Assembly: GCA_032595685.2 (NCBI GenBank)
Contig: CP159373.1
Span: forward strand, 3,747,907 to 3,811,906
DNA from: Candidatus Electrothrix aestuarii
Lineage (GTDB): Bacteria > Desulfobacterota > Desulfobulbia > Desulfobulbales > Desulfobulbaceae
Length of the DNA stretch: 64,000 bases
Reading direction: 5' to 3'
In this document: piece after piece, positions 8,757 to 17,395 of the stretch
Layout of the letters: each line of letters begins with the position of its first letter
Position numbering within the stretch: position 1 is the stretch's first letter
Notes under the pieces: generated by a model
The model's database searches: none
Told to the model about the DNA's origin: nothing
Seen by the model: the letters and a program-made list of their open reading frames with translations, nothing else
Translations under genes and position numbers: made by a program

Positions 8757-8888
8757 ATGCTGAAAAAAGAACTACAGGAAATCATCGCGAATGGCGAAAA
8801 TTCAGGCGTTGAGTTTAAACGTGATCCAGAGTTTATCGTAACAGAGGATTATCTGAAAACGGTGCTGTATAGCAGAGGGGTGCAGTAA
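8757..8888 (+). pseudogene. Fragment of an AlbA_2/Schlafen-type domain protein
   Basis: A 43-aa frame. Its sequence L-K-K-E-L-Q-E-I-I-A-N-G-E followed by G-V-E-F-K-R-D matches the start of AlbA_2 (Schlafen-like, divergent AAA_4) domains, which normally open with I-A-x-G-E-x-x-x-V-E-F-K. After that the family pattern fades and the frame stops. It is probably the remnant of a larger ATP-binding regulator or nuclease gene. It ends 2 bp before the DUF4349 lipoprotein start. Confidence 0.45.
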
Positions 8889-8890
8889 TC

Positions 8891-9697
8891 ATGAGGAACA
8901 ACGCATTGATCATCTATCTCATAATTGCAATGTCAGTTCTGTCAGGTTGCGGTCAGAATGAACTTAATCCTTATCAGGCGAAGAAGACGTTTGATGTGAT
9001 ATCTGATTCAGAAGCATCTCAGCGAGACGCAACAAAGTTTTTAGCATATGAGCACTACATTACGGTAGATATCAATGAGGAGGAGCTGACTCCTGCATAC
9101 AGAAAAGCTGTAGCAGCCTGTGTAGATGATCGGAAAAATAATTGCACAATCCTAGATGCAAAAATTTCGTCAGGAAAATATGCCACAGCACACATAAGGC
9201 TGCGGGTAAAGCCAAAAGGAGTCAACAAGATTCTTGAGTCGGTTGCAAACAAGGGTGATGTAGTCGAAGAATCGACGCATGTTGAAGATTTGGCCCTGCC
9301 TGTTGCAGACAACGAAAAAAGATTGAAAATGTTAACGAGCCATAGAGACAGGCTTTTGTCTTTACAGGAAAAGGCGGATAATGACATTGAGTCGTTAATA
9401 AAAATATCGGAAGAGTTAGCAAAAGTACAGTCTGAGCTTGAAAATGCCCGTGGGAGGAACGCTCATCTGTTACAACGAGTTGATATGGATATTGTAAATG
9501 TCACTTTTACAGTTGAGGGGAACCGTTCGTTTTGGACACCTATTGAGCAGTCTTTATCGCGCTTTTTAAGCAGATTTTCCCAGGGGATTTCCAACGTTAT
9601 TACAGGTCTTGCGTATTTTTTGCCGTGGTTATTTGTTATCATCCCAGCGTTATTTGGTTTTCGATCTTTCTGGCAGAGAAAGAAAAAGATGCGGTGA
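8891..9697 (+). CDS. DUF4349-type lipoprotein with C-terminal membrane helix
   Basis: A 268-aa envelope protein. A lipoprotein signal is evident: hydrophobic residues 5-18 and a lipobox L-S-G-C with Cys20 as the lipidation site. The middle carries an R-L-R-V-K-P-type beta segment, then a coiled coil at roughly 140-195, and near the end a strongly hydrophobic helix (about 236-258) with a basic tail. This order (lipobox, DUF4349 core, coiled coil, C-terminal transmembrane helix) is the standard DUF4349 layout. Function of the family is not established. Confidence 0.75.
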   Translation: MRNNALIIYLIIAMSVLSGCGQNELNPYQAKKTFDVISDSEASQRDATKFLAYEHYITVDINEEELTPAYRKAVAACVDDRKNNCTILDAKISSGKYATAHIRLRVKPKGVNKILESVANKGDVVEESTHVEDLALPVADNEKRLKMLTSHRDRLLSLQEKADNDIESLIKISEELAKVQSELENARGRNAHLLQRVDMDIVNVTFTVEGNRSFWTPIEQSLSRFLSRFSQGISNVITGLAYFLPWLFVIIPALFGFRSFWQRKKKMR

Positions 9698-9729
9698 CCC
9701 TGTGGTGATGTAGTATTCTAAGAGGTATT

Positions 9730-10167
9730 GTGAAGGGTAATTTTTTTAATATATTGATTTTTTTTGTCGGTCTGGTCGGAACAATCACCATAGGAAACAG
9801 TCTTTACGCCGATCTTATGCAGGTCTTCTATGGGGAACAGGGGAGTTACTGGACCCATAAGGATCAGCCGCTCTCCCTCAAAGAAACGGGAGATGATTTT
9901 CAGGTGTTGATCGGAGGGGAGCCCTTGCAGGAGCACTTGGATGGAAAGACTTTTTTCGCTGCTGATGGGGAACTGGTTCCTTATCCTGTTGTTGCCACGG
10001 ATGTTACCGTGCGAGTGAATAACTGGCCTGACGTGAAGGCGCGGATTCTGACCAAGACCACGTTTACTGGCTTTGTCTTTGGCGTTAATGTCACCTTGAT
10101 GCTTGTCGGACTGGTGCAGACCTGCCTTCAGAGAAAGAAAAAGGCTGGCAACCACCCGAGAGCCTAA
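9730..10167 (+). CDS. Membrane-anchored protein with two terminal helices
   Basis: A 145-aa protein with a hydrophobic helix at residues 5-25 and another at about 112-132, separated by an ~85-residue extracytoplasmic-type domain. The start is a GTG preceded by AGAGG. It ends 9 bp before the SulP transporter gene, so it is probably co-transcribed and may be an accessory of that transporter. This is inferred from position only; no family recognised. Confidence 0.6.
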   Translation: MKGNFFNILIFFVGLVGTITIGNSLYADLMQVFYGEQGSYWTHKDQPLSLKETGDDFQVLIGGEPLQEHLDGKTFFAADGELVPYPVVATDVTVRVNNWPDVKARILTKTTFTGFVFGVNVTLMLVGLVQTCLQRKKKAGNHPRA

Positions 10168-10176
10168 GGGGAAAAT

Positions 10177-11886
10177 ATGCTATCTGCCCTGAGAAGATCT
10201 TTACAAAGCAAACCCTCGTACTCGGAAATTCAGGCCAATGTGCTGGCAGGCCTGACAGTAGGCGTTATTGCGCTTCCGCTCTCTATGGCCCTGGCGATTG
10301 CCAGCGGAGTAGCTCCTCAGCATGGGCTGTACACGGCAATGGTTGCCGGTATTGTCATTTCTCTCACTGGCGGCTCCAAGGTGAATATCTCCGGTCCAAC
10401 AGCTGCCTTTGTTGTGATCTTGCTGCCTATAGTTCATAAGTTCGGCATCGGGGGCCTGCTGGTCAGCGGCATGATGGCCGGATTAATTTTGATCCTGATG
10501 GGAATAGGTAAGCTTGGCAGGTTGATCGAGATAGTCCCCTATCCGGTTACCGTAGGCTTTACCGCAGGTATTGGGGTGGTGATCGGCACGTTTCAGATCA
10601 AGGACTTCCTGGGACTAGATGTGGAGTCCATGAGCGGTCACTATTTGGATAAGTTAGCAGCTCTTGTGCAGGCCTTACCTTCGATCAACTTGCAGGAGAC
10701 CTGTATCGGTGCCTTGACCCTGGCGGTCTTGTTGATTTGGCCGCGATTTCGTTCAAGGGTTCCCAGTCATCTCGTTGCTCTTTTGATCGGAAGCTTGGTT
10801 GCTTGGCTGTTGACCCGTTTTTTTTCGGATTTTTCGGTTGCCACTATTGGTACTCGCTTTCATTTTGAGATAAACGGGATAACGGGTAATGGAATACCAC
10901 CGGTGCTGCCCTCTTTTGAGTGGCCGTGGAATCTGCCCGGTGCAGATGGTAATCCCATAGGATTCAATTTTGCTTTGGTGAGGCTGTTATTTCCTTCGGC
11001 AATCACCATCGCTATCCTGGGAGCCCTGGAATCCTTACTCTGTGCTGTGGTTGCCGATGGTATGTCCGGGAAAAAGCATAATCCCAATGATGAGCTCATC
11101 GGGCAGGGGATCGGCAATCTGCTTGCGCCCTTATTCGGCGGCATTCCAGCCACTGCTGCCATTGCCCGAACAGCAGCCAATGTCAAGGCTGGCGGAACCA
11201 TGCCCTTGTCTTCGGTTATTCATGGGCTTTTTATTCTGGTAGCGATTTTACTGCTTGCACCGCTTCTGTCCTATATTCCCATGTCCGCAATGGCCGCCTT
11301 ATTGCTTATGGTTGCATGGAATATGAGCGAGGCCCGGCATTTTATTCGCACTGTAAAAATAGCACCCAGTGGGGATATCTTCGTCCTTATCACTTGCTTT
11401 CTTTTGACGGTACTTTTCGATATGACCGTTGCCGTCGCTGTGGGCATGGGCCTGGCTGCGGTTTTATTTATTCGCAGGACCATCAGTCTGACTCAGACCT
11501 CGGCCATTGAAAGCAGCCATGCAGATTATGAGTTGCCTGAGCACACAGCCGTCTATGATATCAATGGTCCCTTGTTCTTCGGTTCCGCCCAGAAGGCCCT
11601 GAAAACCATTTCTATGGTACGACCTGATGTGCGGGTCGTGATTCTCGATATGTCGGAGGTTACCATGTTGGACATGAGCGCTATTGTGGCGATGGAATCA
11701 ATAAGCAATGATTTATCTCTGAGGAATATCGGGCTCATCATCAATGACCTCCAGCCCCGCATGATTTTAAAGCTCAGGCGGGCCGGGATAAAGGCAGAAC
11801 CGGGCAAATTGGCCTTTTCAGGCTCTCTTGCAGAAAGTTGCCAGGTGGCACGGGAAATGCTTAGCAATAAGTTGGCACCGGTATAA
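10177..11886 (+). CDS. SulP-family anion transporter with STAS domain
   Basis: A 569-aa inner-membrane transporter. Residues ~20-420 form many hydrophobic segments, with the SulP signature region near the start (L-A-G-L-T-V-G-V-I-A-L-P-L-S-M-A) and S-G-P-T-A-A-F downstream. The C-terminal ~110 residues are a STAS domain (V-V-I-L-D-M-S-E-V-T-M-L-D). SulP proteins move sulfate, bicarbonate or other small anions; sulfate uptake fits a sulfur-metabolising host but the substrate is not readable. Complete length with no frame damage. Confidence 0.92.
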   Translation: MLSALRRSLQSKPSYSEIQANVLAGLTVGVIALPLSMALAIASGVAPQHGLYTAMVAGIVISLTGGSKVNISGPTAAFVVILLPIVHKFGIGGLLVSGMMAGLILILMGIGKLGRLIEIVPYPVTVGFTAGIGVVIGTFQIKDFLGLDVESMSGHYLDKLAALVQALPSINLQETCIGALTLAVLLIWPRFRSRVPSHLVALLIGSLVAWLLTRFFSDFSVATIGTRFHFEINGITGNGIPPVLPSFEWPWNLPGADGNPIGFNFALVRLLFPSAITIAILGALESLLCAVVADGMSGKKHNPNDELIGQGIGNLLAPLFGGIPATAAIARTAANVKAGGTMPLSSVIHGLFILVAILLLAPLLSYIPMSAMAALLLMVAWNMSEARHFIRTVKIAPSGDIFVLITCFLLTVLFDMTVAVAVGMGLAAVLFIRRTISLTQTSAIESSHADYELPEHTAVYDINGPLFFGSAQKALKTISMVRPDVRVVILDMSEVTMLDMSAIVAMESISNDLSLRNIGLIINDLQPRMILKLRRAGIKAEPGKLAFSGSLAESCQVAREMLSNKLAPV

Positions 11887-11925
11887 TGGATAAGTCTTAT
11901 TCTCGAATATTCGGATGAACAAGTT

Positions 11926-13152
11926 ATGATTACAAAGATTACCTTGGAAAATTTTTTCAGCTTCAGGCATCCGACAACCATAGAGCTGAATCCTGATATC
12001 AATATCTTGTTGGGCATCAACGGCAGCGGAAAATCAAATTTTCTTAAAGCGATTCGACTTCTTTATGAAAGTATTATTGGCAACGGCCTGGAAAAAGTTT
12101 TTTTAAAAGAATGGAGTGGATTTAATGCCGTTGCGAATTTTCATGTTGAGGAACAAGATCATATCAAACTTTCATTTGAGTTTGATAAAAGTGCTTTGCA
12201 AACTATCAGTCAACAGGAAGGATTTCAGTTTCATTGCAACCCGATTTATGAACTTTCTCTCTATAAAGCAGGAGCGACCGGATATTATCTATCGGAAAGA
12301 TTATATTCAGCAAATGTGAATCCTGGACAAAAGGATTTTATATATATGGATATGAAAAACGGTCGTGGGGTGATTTCCACTCGGGAAGAAGGGAGTATAA
12401 AATTTCAGCAATATCCGCAGGAGAATAAGCAGATTCATTTTAAGCAGACAGAGCCTGTTTTGCGGCAGATTTCCGATCCTGACAGATTCTATCCGTTGTT
12501 TACTCTGAAAAAAGCTTTGGAGGAACTTTCTTCATATTATTCTTTTGACACGACGCTCAACAGTCCCATAAGGCAGCCTTCAGGTTATGGAACTGAGAGT
12601 AAATTACTGCCGGATGGTCAGAATCTTGTCACACTTCTCAATAACACTAAGAATCACCAAGCCTTTCATTATGATAAGATTGAAGAGGCTATAAAAAAAA
12701 TTAATCCTTTTTTTAAAGGTATTAACTTTGCTTTTCTCGGTTCTAAATCGTACTTGGTGCTTCGTGAGGAACATCTTGCACAAACTGTTTCCATTGAGCA
12801 TATTTCCGATGGAACTCTTCGCTATTTGCTTTTGCTGTCTATTTTATTCAATCCGAAGCGGGGTAGTCTTGTCTGTATTGACGAGCCTGAAACAGGTCTT
12901 CATCCTGATATGATCAATACAGTAGCAGATGCCATAAAACAAGCCTCGCGAAAAACACAAATGATAATTGCTACACATTCACCTTTGTTGCTCAATTCAT
13001 TTGATTTAGATGACGTATTAATATTTGAGAAAAATGTTTATAACGAGACAGAGGTGAAGAGTAAATCTTCAGATGAGTTTGACGGATGGATTGATGACTT
13101 TCTTGTCGGGCAGGCTTGGTTGCAGGGTCTGATAGGTGGAAAAAGATGGTAG
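11926..13152 (+). CDS. AAA_21/SMC-like ATPase of a putative two-gene defence pair
   Basis: A 408-aa ABC/SMC-type ATPase. Walker A is G-I-N-G-S-G-K-S at residues 30-37, an ABC-like signature stands at S-D-G-T-L-R-Y, Walker B is L-V-C-I-D-E-P-E-T-G-L-H-P, and the switch His is in I-I-A-T-H-S-P. This is the AAA_21/RecF-OLD class. Its stop overlaps the start of a DUF4276 gene by 7 bp, so they are translationally coupled. ATPase plus toprim-like protein in tandem is the layout of OLD, PARIS and AbiL phage-defence modules; assignment to defence is inference. Confidence 0.85.
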   Translation: MITKITLENFFSFRHPTTIELNPDINILLGINGSGKSNFLKAIRLLYESIIGNGLEKVFLKEWSGFNAVANFHVEEQDHIKLSFEFDKSALQTISQQEGFQFHCNPIYELSLYKAGATGYYLSERLYSANVNPGQKDFIYMDMKNGRGVISTREEGSIKFQQYPQENKQIHFKQTEPVLRQISDPDRFYPLFTLKKALEELSSYYSFDTTLNSPIRQPSGYGTESKLLPDGQNLVTLLNNTKNHQAFHYDKIEEAIKKINPFFKGINFAFLGSKSYLVLREEHLAQTVSIEHISDGTLRYLLLLSILFNPKRGSLVCIDEPETGLHPDMINTVADAIKQASRKTQMIIATHSPLLLNSFDLDDVLIFEKNVYNETEVKSKSSDEFDGWIDDFLVGQAWLQGLIGGKRW

Positions 13153-13823
13153 ATATTACCATTTATATTGAGGGGGCAGGCAATATAAATGACCCGGCAG
13201 CACTGACCACAGATAATAGTGCTGTTTTTCGCGAAAATTTTTATAAATTATTTTCTCAGCAGCTTTTCCCGACGAAATTTAATCTTATGATCAGGCCATT
13301 CGGATCAGTAACACAGGCTAGAAAGAGACTGGAATATATAGAAAAGCAAGGGGTGAATGCCGTGCTTTTGATAGATTTAGATGGCCCGAAAGAGAAAAGA
13401 GACGAGAGATTGCAACATTATGAGCCGTTTGATACAGAAAAAGTTTTCTTTATGATTCAGGAAATGGAGGCTTGGATACTTTCTCAGCCTGATAAAATTG
13501 AAGAGTTTGGAGCAAATGAAGGATTGATAAGGAAAAAAAATGGTCAGGATATCAATAAAAATTCGCTTTTGAAAGGTAAGCACCCGGAGCAGCTTAGCAG
13601 GCCGAGTGGAAAACTTGCCACTATATTCAAGCAGTATTTTGATGTTGTAAAAGTCAGAAGGAATAAAGAACGAAAAACGGGCAAACAATATTCAAAGACG
13701 AAAGACGGCCCAGAATTGATTGGTTTACTTGAGTTAAATAGGCTGATGAAGTGCTTTGATGAAGCAGAACGGTTGGTCAGTTATGTTAAGAGACAGAGTG
13801 AGATTAAATCTGACAGTCGCTGA
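13146..13823 (+). CDS. DUF4276 (toprim-like) partner of the ATPase
   Basis: A 225-aa protein. The start at 13146 was chosen over an upstream in-frame GTG at 13116 because it gives a short 7-bp overlap and places the conserved I-Y-I-E-G at the N-terminus. Toprim-like acidic residues are visible: Glu9 in Y-I-E-G-A-G-N and Asp77-x-Asp79 in L-L-I-D-L-D-G. This E...DxD pattern coordinates Mg2+ in toprim nucleases and topoisomerases. The basic C-terminal half (K-V-R-R-N-K-E-R-K) could bind nucleic acid. Predicted effector nuclease controlled by the ATPase. Confidence 0.75.
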   Translation: MVDITIYIEGAGNINDPAALTTDNSAVFRENFYKLFSQQLFPTKFNLMIRPFGSVTQARKRLEYIEKQGVNAVLLIDLDGPKEKRDERLQHYEPFDTEKVFFMIQEMEAWILSQPDKIEEFGANEGLIRKKNGQDINKNSLLKGKHPEQLSRPSGKLATIFKQYFDVVKVRRNKERKTGKQYSKTKDGPELIGLLELNRLMKCFDEAERLVSYVKRQSEIKSDSR

Positions 13824-13884
13824 TGCTTGAAAAAAACAGTCATCCAGACTCTAAGGTGGCTGTATATATATCTAAGGATTACAA

Positions 13885-14997
13885 ATGACAACACCGATTA
13901 AAAATAAATTCACACCCAACGGCTTTCCTGTCCTCATCGGCTCTTTGCCCCTGAGTGACCATAAGGAGGCCATTGAGCGCATATTCTCCGCAACCCCGGA
14001 GATTCCCCTCTGGCCGCAGCTGCCGGGCGATCCCTATGAGGGTATGATGCCTCAGTTTGCTGAGGGCATCCCCTGTATTCGGGAAGAGAACCTGAGCAGC
14101 CCGGAAGGGCGCATCCTCTACGATACCAGCGCTGCTGATTTTGAGGAGCAGATGCTGGCCTTTTACGAGGACTACATGGATGTGCAGGAAAACCCAGAGT
14201 CTCCGGCTGGGGCCAGATTCAGGGTCAGTCGGGAGCGGGCCGAGGGCCTGTATGCCTTTGCAGAGGCTTTGCGAGCCGATGAGCGCAACAGAACTCTTGC
14301 TGCTCTCAAAGGGCAGGTCACTGGTCCCTTTACTATGCTGACTGGGGTGAAAGATGCCCAGGGGCGGGCCGGATATTACGATGACACGGTTCGGGAGATG
14401 GTGACCAAGGGTATTGCCATGAAGGCAGCTTGGCAGACCCGTTTTCTGACCTGTTGTCATAAGGTGCCGGTAATTATGTTCATTGACGAGCCTGCTCTGG
14501 CAGGGCTGGGGTCATCTGCTTTTATTTCCGTGAATAATGCGGAAATTCAGGGTATACTCAATGAGGTGATTGCATCCATTCACCAGGCTGGTGGGCTGGC
14601 TGGTATTCATGTCTGTGCCAATACAGAATGGGAAGTTCTTTTAGAATCAGATATTGACATCCTCAGTTTTGATGCTTACAGCTTTTTTGACAAGTTGGCC
14701 GCGTTGACAGATCAGGTACATGCATATCTTGATCGGGGCGGTATTTTTGCCTGGGGCGGTATTCCAACCGGTAAACCTTATGATATTGAAAAGGAAAGTG
14801 CTGAATCTTTGACTATGCTCTGGGAACAGCAGGTGAAAAAGCTTATCCGTCCCGACCGCGATCAGGCTGCTCTGCTCCGCCAGACCCTGATAACCCCCAG
14901 CTGTGGCACCGGCTCACTCCGTCTGGAGTATGCAGAAAAGGTTCTGCAGCTCACCAAAGATGTGTCTGCAAATTTGCGGGCAAAATACCTCGCATAA
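13885..14997 (+). CDS. MetE-like (UROD/MetE fold) methyltransferase
   Basis: A 370-aa protein resembling the catalytic C-terminal half of cobalamin-independent methionine synthase. Zinc-ligand motifs are present: H-V-C in G-I-H-V-C-A-N-T-E-W and a later Cys in P-S-C-G-T-G-S-L. It has no N-terminal MetE domain, as in the short core-MetE proteins of anaerobes, which likely take methyl groups from a corrinoid protein rather than folate. Homocysteine methylation is the best guess. It stands alone, with a terminator-like hairpin directly downstream. Confidence 0.75.
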   Translation: MTTPIKNKFTPNGFPVLIGSLPLSDHKEAIERIFSATPEIPLWPQLPGDPYEGMMPQFAEGIPCIREENLSSPEGRILYDTSAADFEEQMLAFYEDYMDVQENPESPAGARFRVSRERAEGLYAFAEALRADERNRTLAALKGQVTGPFTMLTGVKDAQGRAGYYDDTVREMVTKGIAMKAAWQTRFLTCCHKVPVIMFIDEPALAGLGSSAFISVNNAEIQGILNEVIASIHQAGGLAGIHVCANTEWEVLLESDIDILSFDAYSFFDKLAALTDQVHAYLDRGGIFAWGGIPTGKPYDIEKESAESLTMLWEQQVKKLIRPDRDQAALLRQTLITPSCGTGSLRLEYAEKVLQLTKDVSANLRAKYLA

Positions 14998-15006
14998 AAA
15001 GACACA

Positions 15007-15040
15007 CTCCACCCTCCCCTCAGAGAGGGTGGTTTTCCGA
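15007..15040 (+). terminator. Rho-independent terminator-like hairpin
   Basis: About 10 bp after the MetE-like stop, CCACCCTC pairs with GAGGGTGG around a 6-base loop, followed directly by TTTTCC. Stem, loop and short T run are those of an intrinsic terminator for the methyltransferase gene. Confidence 0.6.
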
Positions 15041-15148
15041 TACGATACTTACGATGGTAAAGCGATGGTGGAGCAAAACATGCTTTTCACCATCATTGCT
15101 TTTATCCCCTTACCCATCGGCTAGGGGGGAAAGCTACTTGTAAAGCGG

Positions 15149-15186
15149 CGAACAGCTCCTGAAAGGGCATTCGGTGGCTGTTCGCT
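15149..15186 (+). promoter_or_regulatory. Inverted repeat in the ablA leader
   Basis: GCGAACAGC and GCTGTTCGC form a perfect 9-bp inverted repeat with a ~20-base spacer, ending about 29 bases before the ablA start. It could be an RNA leader stem or a two-half-site operator for an osmotic regulator; no T run follows, so a terminator is unlikely. Confidence 0.45.
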
Positions 15187-15214
15187 TATCCCTTATTTAA
15201 CCAAAAGGAGAGTA

Positions 15215-16528
15215 ATGATTTATACAGAAAGCCAGCAGGAAATTGCAGAACGAATCGATGTCGACGCTTCCAAGGCCATGTGGAAGGACTGGAGATGGCA
15301 GGTGAAAAATCGCATTCGTTCCTTACGTCAGCTGGAAGATTTTCTGGACCTTGATTTTGGAGAAGAAAAAAGAAAAAATATCCAACAAACCATAGAGAAA
15401 TTTCCTCTATCGATTACTCCCTACTATCTCTCACTTATTGATACAGAGAATTTTGAGAATGATCCTGTATTTATGCAGGCCGTTCCGTCTATCAGGGAAT
15501 TGGATATGTCAAATGAGGATATGTCTGATCCTCTGCATGAGGATGAAGACAGCCCGGTGCCGGGTATTACCCATCGCTACCCGGATAGAGTTCTCTTCTT
15601 GGTCAGTAATGTCTGCGCTATGTATTGTCGCCATTGCACCAGGAAACGCAAAGTCGGTGATGTTGATAATATCCCGTCTAAAAAGGCCATTGAGCAGGGG
15701 CTGGAATATATCCGAAATACCCCTCAAATTCGTGATGTCCTCCTGAGCGGCGGCGACCCCTTCTTGCTGCCTGATGAGTATCTGGATTATATCCTGACTG
15801 AACTGGGAAGAATAGAGCATGTTGAAGTAGTGCGCGTCGGGACTCGTACCCCGGTGGTCCTGCCTTATCGGATTACGGACGAGTTGGTTAGTATGTTGAA
15901 AAAACATCAGCCTTTGTGGATTAATACCCACTTCAATCATCCGAGAGAGCTTACCAAATCCGCCCGGTCAGCCTTGGCAAAGCTTGCCGATGCAGGCATC
16001 CCCTTGGGTAACCAGTCGGTGCTCCTGTCTGGAGTCAACGACTGCCCCCGAATCATGCGGACCCTGGTTCATAAGCTAGTGGCCAACCGAGTTCGGCCCT
16101 ATTATCTCTACCAGTGTGATCTCTCAGAAGGATTGAGTCATTTCCGTACCCCGGTGGGGAAGGGGATTGAGATTATCGAGAGTATGATTGGACATACCAG
16201 CGGTTTCAGCGTCCCCACCTATGTTATCGACGCGCCTGGAGGCGGCGGCAAGATACCCATCATGCCAAACTACCTTATTTCCTGGTCCACAAATAAGGTT
16301 GTGCTGCGTAATTATGAAGGCGTCATTACCACCTATAAGGAGCCAGATTCTTACGAACCTGTTTTTTGTGATCGCAACTGCGATAAATGTGAGCTCCAGT
16401 TACCCCTGGAAGGGGCGACAGAGTATCGGGCAGTGGGCGTGAAAAAGCTTCTGGCTGACTATAATGATATCATTTCCCTCGTGCCGCAGCATACTGAGCG
16501 GCTGGAGAAGAGGGAGGAGCATGTCTAA
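15215..16528 (+). CDS. ablA: Lysine 2,3-aminomutase (Nε-acetyl-beta-lysine pathway)
   Basis: A 437-aa radical-SAM, PLP-dependent enzyme that converts L-lysine to L-beta-lysine. The 4Fe-4S motif C-x3-C-x2-C is at Cys134, Cys138 and Cys141; the PLP-binding lysine region P-G-G-G-G-K-I-P lies near residue 345. A C-terminal Cys cluster (F-C-D-R-N-C-D-K-C) is also typical. It overlaps the following acetyltransferase by 8 bp, and the pair makes Nε-acetyl-beta-lysine, a compatible solute of salt-stressed archaea and anaerobes. A strong AAGGAGAG precedes the start. Confidence 0.93.
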   Translation: MIYTESQQEIAERIDVDASKAMWKDWRWQVKNRIRSLRQLEDFLDLDFGEEKRKNIQQTIEKFPLSITPYYLSLIDTENFENDPVFMQAVPSIRELDMSNEDMSDPLHEDEDSPVPGITHRYPDRVLFLVSNVCAMYCRHCTRKRKVGDVDNIPSKKAIEQGLEYIRNTPQIRDVLLSGGDPFLLPDEYLDYILTELGRIEHVEVVRVGTRTPVVLPYRITDELVSMLKKHQPLWINTHFNHPRELTKSARSALAKLADAGIPLGNQSVLLSGVNDCPRIMRTLVHKLVANRVRPYYLYQCDLSEGLSHFRTPVGKGIEIIESMIGHTSGFSVPTYVIDAPGGGGKIPIMPNYLISWSTNKVVLRNYEGVITTYKEPDSYEPVFCDRNCDKCELQLPLEGATEYRAVGVKKLLADYNDIISLVPQHTERLEKREEHV

Positions 16529-17387
16529 GAAAGATACTGTTGAGGAGTATCAGGGCAGCACCATCCAGCACGGGCCGTATAATGATCGCATTTATCTTAT
16601 GCGGCTCGCCGAGCAGTCTCCGGCAGATTTTCCCCAGCAGCTGGTTCAGTTGGCAGAACAGAAAGGCTATTCCAAGATTTTTGCTAAGGTGCCGGAGTAT
16701 GCGGCGGCTGTTTTTTTTCAGGCTGGTTTTGCGCAAGAGGCGGAAATTCCCGGTTTCTTTTCCGGCAGAACAGGAGCTTTGTTTATGGGCTATTATTTGA
16801 ATAATGCTCGTCAGCAAGAAGATGATGTTGCGGGACTGGAAAATATCCTGCATATTGCCCAGGATAAGCAGAAAACAGTGGTACCTCCTCCTGATGCTGG
16901 CTTTTGTTTGCGTTCCTGTCAGCAGGATGATGTCCCCGCAATGGCGGCAATTTATCGTCAGACCTTTGCCTCCTATCCCTTTCCCATCCATGATGCCGGG
17001 TATCTGCTGGAGACCATGCAGAGCCATGTGGCCTATTTTGGTGCGGAAAGCAAGGGCGAGCTTACAGCTCTGTCCTCGGCAGAGATGGACAGAGAGGCGG
17101 CTAATGTGGAGATGACCGATTTTGCCACCTTGCCGGAGCAGGCAGGACATAATCTTTCCTTCCACCTTTTGCAGCGGATGGAAAGGGCCATGCAGGAGGA
17201 AAATATCCGCACTGCCTATACCATTGCCCGTGCTGCGTCCCCGGCCATGAACATCACCTTTGCCAGGGCCGGGTACAAGTTTGCCGGGCGCTTGAAAAAC
17301 AATACCAATATCTCCGGCAAGATTGAGAGCATGAATGTGTGGTATAAACCGCTTGTTCAGCCGTCGGAAACAATCATAACCCATTAG
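16521..17387 (+). CDS. ablB: Beta-lysine N6-acetyltransferase
   Basis: A 288-aa GNAT-type acetyltransferase that acetylates beta-lysine at the epsilon amino group. The start at 16521 (ATGTCTAA overlap with ablA) was chosen because GGGAGGAG lies just before it; a longer frame from 16464 runs through ablA with no support. The C-terminal ~150 residues carry the GNAT core (C-L-R-S-C... to [13 protein letters not shown]). Context with ablA makes the role nearly certain: synthesis of the osmolyte Nε-acetyl-beta-lysine. Confidence 0.9.
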   Translation: MSKKDTVEEYQGSTIQHGPYNDRIYLMRLAEQSPADFPQQLVQLAEQKGYSKIFAKVPEYAAAVFFQAGFAQEAEIPGFFSGRTGALFMGYYLNNARQQEDDVAGLENILHIAQDKQKTVVPPPDAGFCLRSCQQDDVPAMAAIYRQTFASYPFPIHDAGYLLETMQSHVAYFGAESKGELTALSSAEMDREAANVEMTDFATLPEQAGHNLSFHLLQRMERAMQEENIRTAYTIARAASPAMNITFARAGYKFAGRLKNNTNISGKIESMNVWYKPLVQPSETIITH

Positions 17388-17395
17388 TGCGATAC

